A stretch of 20,188 nt of DNA, from assembly GCA_966252075.1 (NCBI GenBank), contig CBINNP010000031.1, positions 1-20,188 on the forward strand. Direction: 5' to 3'. Below are positions 19,306 through 20,188 of this stretch, one piece after another; within the stretch, counting starts at the first letter, position 1; every line of letters begins with the position of its first letter. This stretch comes from Solimonas sp966252075 (GTDB taxonomy: Bacteria > Pseudomonadota > Gammaproteobacteria > Nevskiales > Nevskiaceae). The position numbers and the translations under genes are program-made. Under the pieces are notes generated by a model that was not told where the DNA came from, searched no databases, and was given only the letters and a program-made list of their open reading frames with translations.

Positions 19306-20188
19306 ATGGACTTCTATCATCTCGACAACGGTCACCCGCCGCATCGGCTCGACGCGCAAACGGCAGAGCTGCCGACCGACGGCTTCGTCTGGATCGACTG
19401 CGTGCGCACCGAGGCCCAGGGCTGGGAACGCACGATAGAGCGGCTGCTGAAGCTGACGATCGACAGCCAGCATGTTGACGACAGCCACAACCCGCAGCAT
19501 CCGTCGTTCTTCGACGGCACCTGCGATTACGACATGGTGATCTTCCAGGGCCTGGGTCCCGGCGAGACGCCGCTGCCGATCGAGACGCGCTCGACGGCGA
19601 TGTTCATCTTTCCGCGCGTGCTGGTGACGGTGCGTGCCGCCGACAGCCAGAGCCTGCTGCGCGTGCGCGAGCGGCTGTTCGATGGCCGCCAGAAATCGCC
19701 GGGCTCGCCGCTGCGGCTCGCGCATCTGATCCTCGACGCCATCGTCGACCGTTTCCTGCATATCCGCGAGCCGATGGCGCAGCGCCTGACGCAGCTGCAG
19801 GATGATCTGCTCGATCCGCGCGAGCCGATGGAGGACTGGCGCGCGCTGCTCGCCGGCCGCAAGCAGGCGCGCAAGCTCGAAGCGCTGTGCGAGGCGCAGA
19901 TCGAGGCGCTGGATGCCTGGCGGCGCAACAGCATCCACGACTGGGATGGCGGCTTCGAGGTGCGCATGCGCGATCTGAACGAGCACGTCCATCGCGTGCT
20001 CGGCTATGCCACCGGCCAGGAGCGCGATCTGGAAGCGGCGGTCGAGCTGCATTTTGCCTCGGTCGCGCATCGCACCAACAAGATCGTGCGGACGCTGACC
20101 GTGCTGTCGGCGATTTTCTTCCCGCTGACATTGATCACCGGTATCTATGGCATGAACTTCCAGTACATGCCCGAGCTGCACTGGGAGC
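19306..20188 (+). CDS. CorA-family divalent cation transporter (C-terminal end missing)
   Basis: CorA-family proteins are pentameric inner-membrane channels for Mg2+, Co2+ or, in the ZntB branch, Zn2+. The 294 residues present start MDFYHLDNGHPPHRLDAQ. They comprise a cytoplasmic alpha/beta domain, the long stalk helix (about 200-260), and the first membrane helix (LTVLSAIFFPLTLITGIYG, about 263-281) followed by the signature GMN at 282-284. The second membrane helix and basic tail lie beyond the window edge. The GMN motif and helix are convincing; whether it is a Mg2+ importer or a ZntB-like zinc protein cannot be decided. The ATG at 19306 is the first in frame, with no obvious Shine-Dalgarno. 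Confidence 0.93.
   Translation, partial: MDFYHLDNGHPPHRLDAQTAELPTDGFVWIDCVRTEAQGWERTIERLLKLTIDSQHVDDSHNPQHPSFFDGTCDYDMVIFQGLGPGETPLPIETRSTAMFIFPRVLVTVRAADSQSLLRVRERLFDGRQKSPGSPLRLAHLILDAIVDRFLHIREPMAQRLTQLQDDLLDPREPMEDWRALLAGRKQARKLEALCEAQIEALDAWRRNSIHDWDGGFEVRMRDLNEHVHRVLGYATGQERDLEAAVELHFASVAHRTNKIVRTLTVLSAIFFPLTLITGIYGMNFQYMPELHWE

Noticed and set aside
1..20188. Mobile elements, CRISPR arrays, tRNA/rRNA genes, defence or biosynthetic clusters
   Set aside because: No transposase, integrase, regularly spaced repeats, tRNA cloverleaf or related genes could be found; the window is core chromosome throughout.

Overview
The window is a high-GC gammaproteobacterial chromosome segment centred on the replication-origin gene cluster. 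The order recF-dnaN-dnaA on the minus strand, facing rpmH-rnpA-yidD-yidC-mnmE on the plus strand, is the classical bacterial origin arrangement. Together with the protein sequences (homodimeric-type AceE, YiiD-type thioesterase, TIGR04211-like SH3 protein) it points to a gammaproteobacterium, perhaps near Nevskiales/Solimonadaceae or Xanthomonadales. That placement is inference from general resemblance; no search was run. I see no mobile element, CRISPR array, tRNA or rRNA, and no gene-free stretch over 300 bases.

Replication half (1-3659): recF is cut by the left edge. dnaN and dnaA follow, all on the minus strand. The dnaA-dnaN spacer carries three DnaA boxes beside AT-rich DNA, and a fourth perfect box lies upstream of dnaA, so this is the probable oriC. 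A perfect 16-bp parS-like palindrome (ParB site) lies inside the recF coding sequence, about 1.6 kb from the nearest box.

Ribosome/membrane/tRNA cluster (3660-7468): rpmH (L34), rnpA (RNase P protein, overlapping yidD), yidD, yidC (membrane insertase) and mnmE (tRNA U34 modification GTPase). A hypothetical membrane-anchored protein is convergent with mnmE.

Small metabolic genes (8074-9050): a YiiD-type hotdog thioesterase is translationally coupled to a zinc-ribbon Nudix hydrolase.

Acetyl-CoA region (9043-18024): on the minus strand a LysR regulator precedes a long acetyl-CoA hydrolase/CoA-transferase-like protein. Diverging from them on the plus strand are aceE, aceF (two nearly identical lipoyl domains) and a DUF885-type lipoprotein. 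The 121-bp divergent spacer holds a perfect 9-4-9 dyad, a candidate operator. Pyruvate-to-acetyl-CoA synthesis and acyl-CoA/acetate exchange may therefore share one control point. No E3 (lpd) gene follows aceF.

Right end (18115-20188): a second hotdog acyl-CoA thioesterase, an SH3/coiled-coil/membrane protein of the YgiM type, and a CorA-family divalent-cation transporter cut by the right edge.
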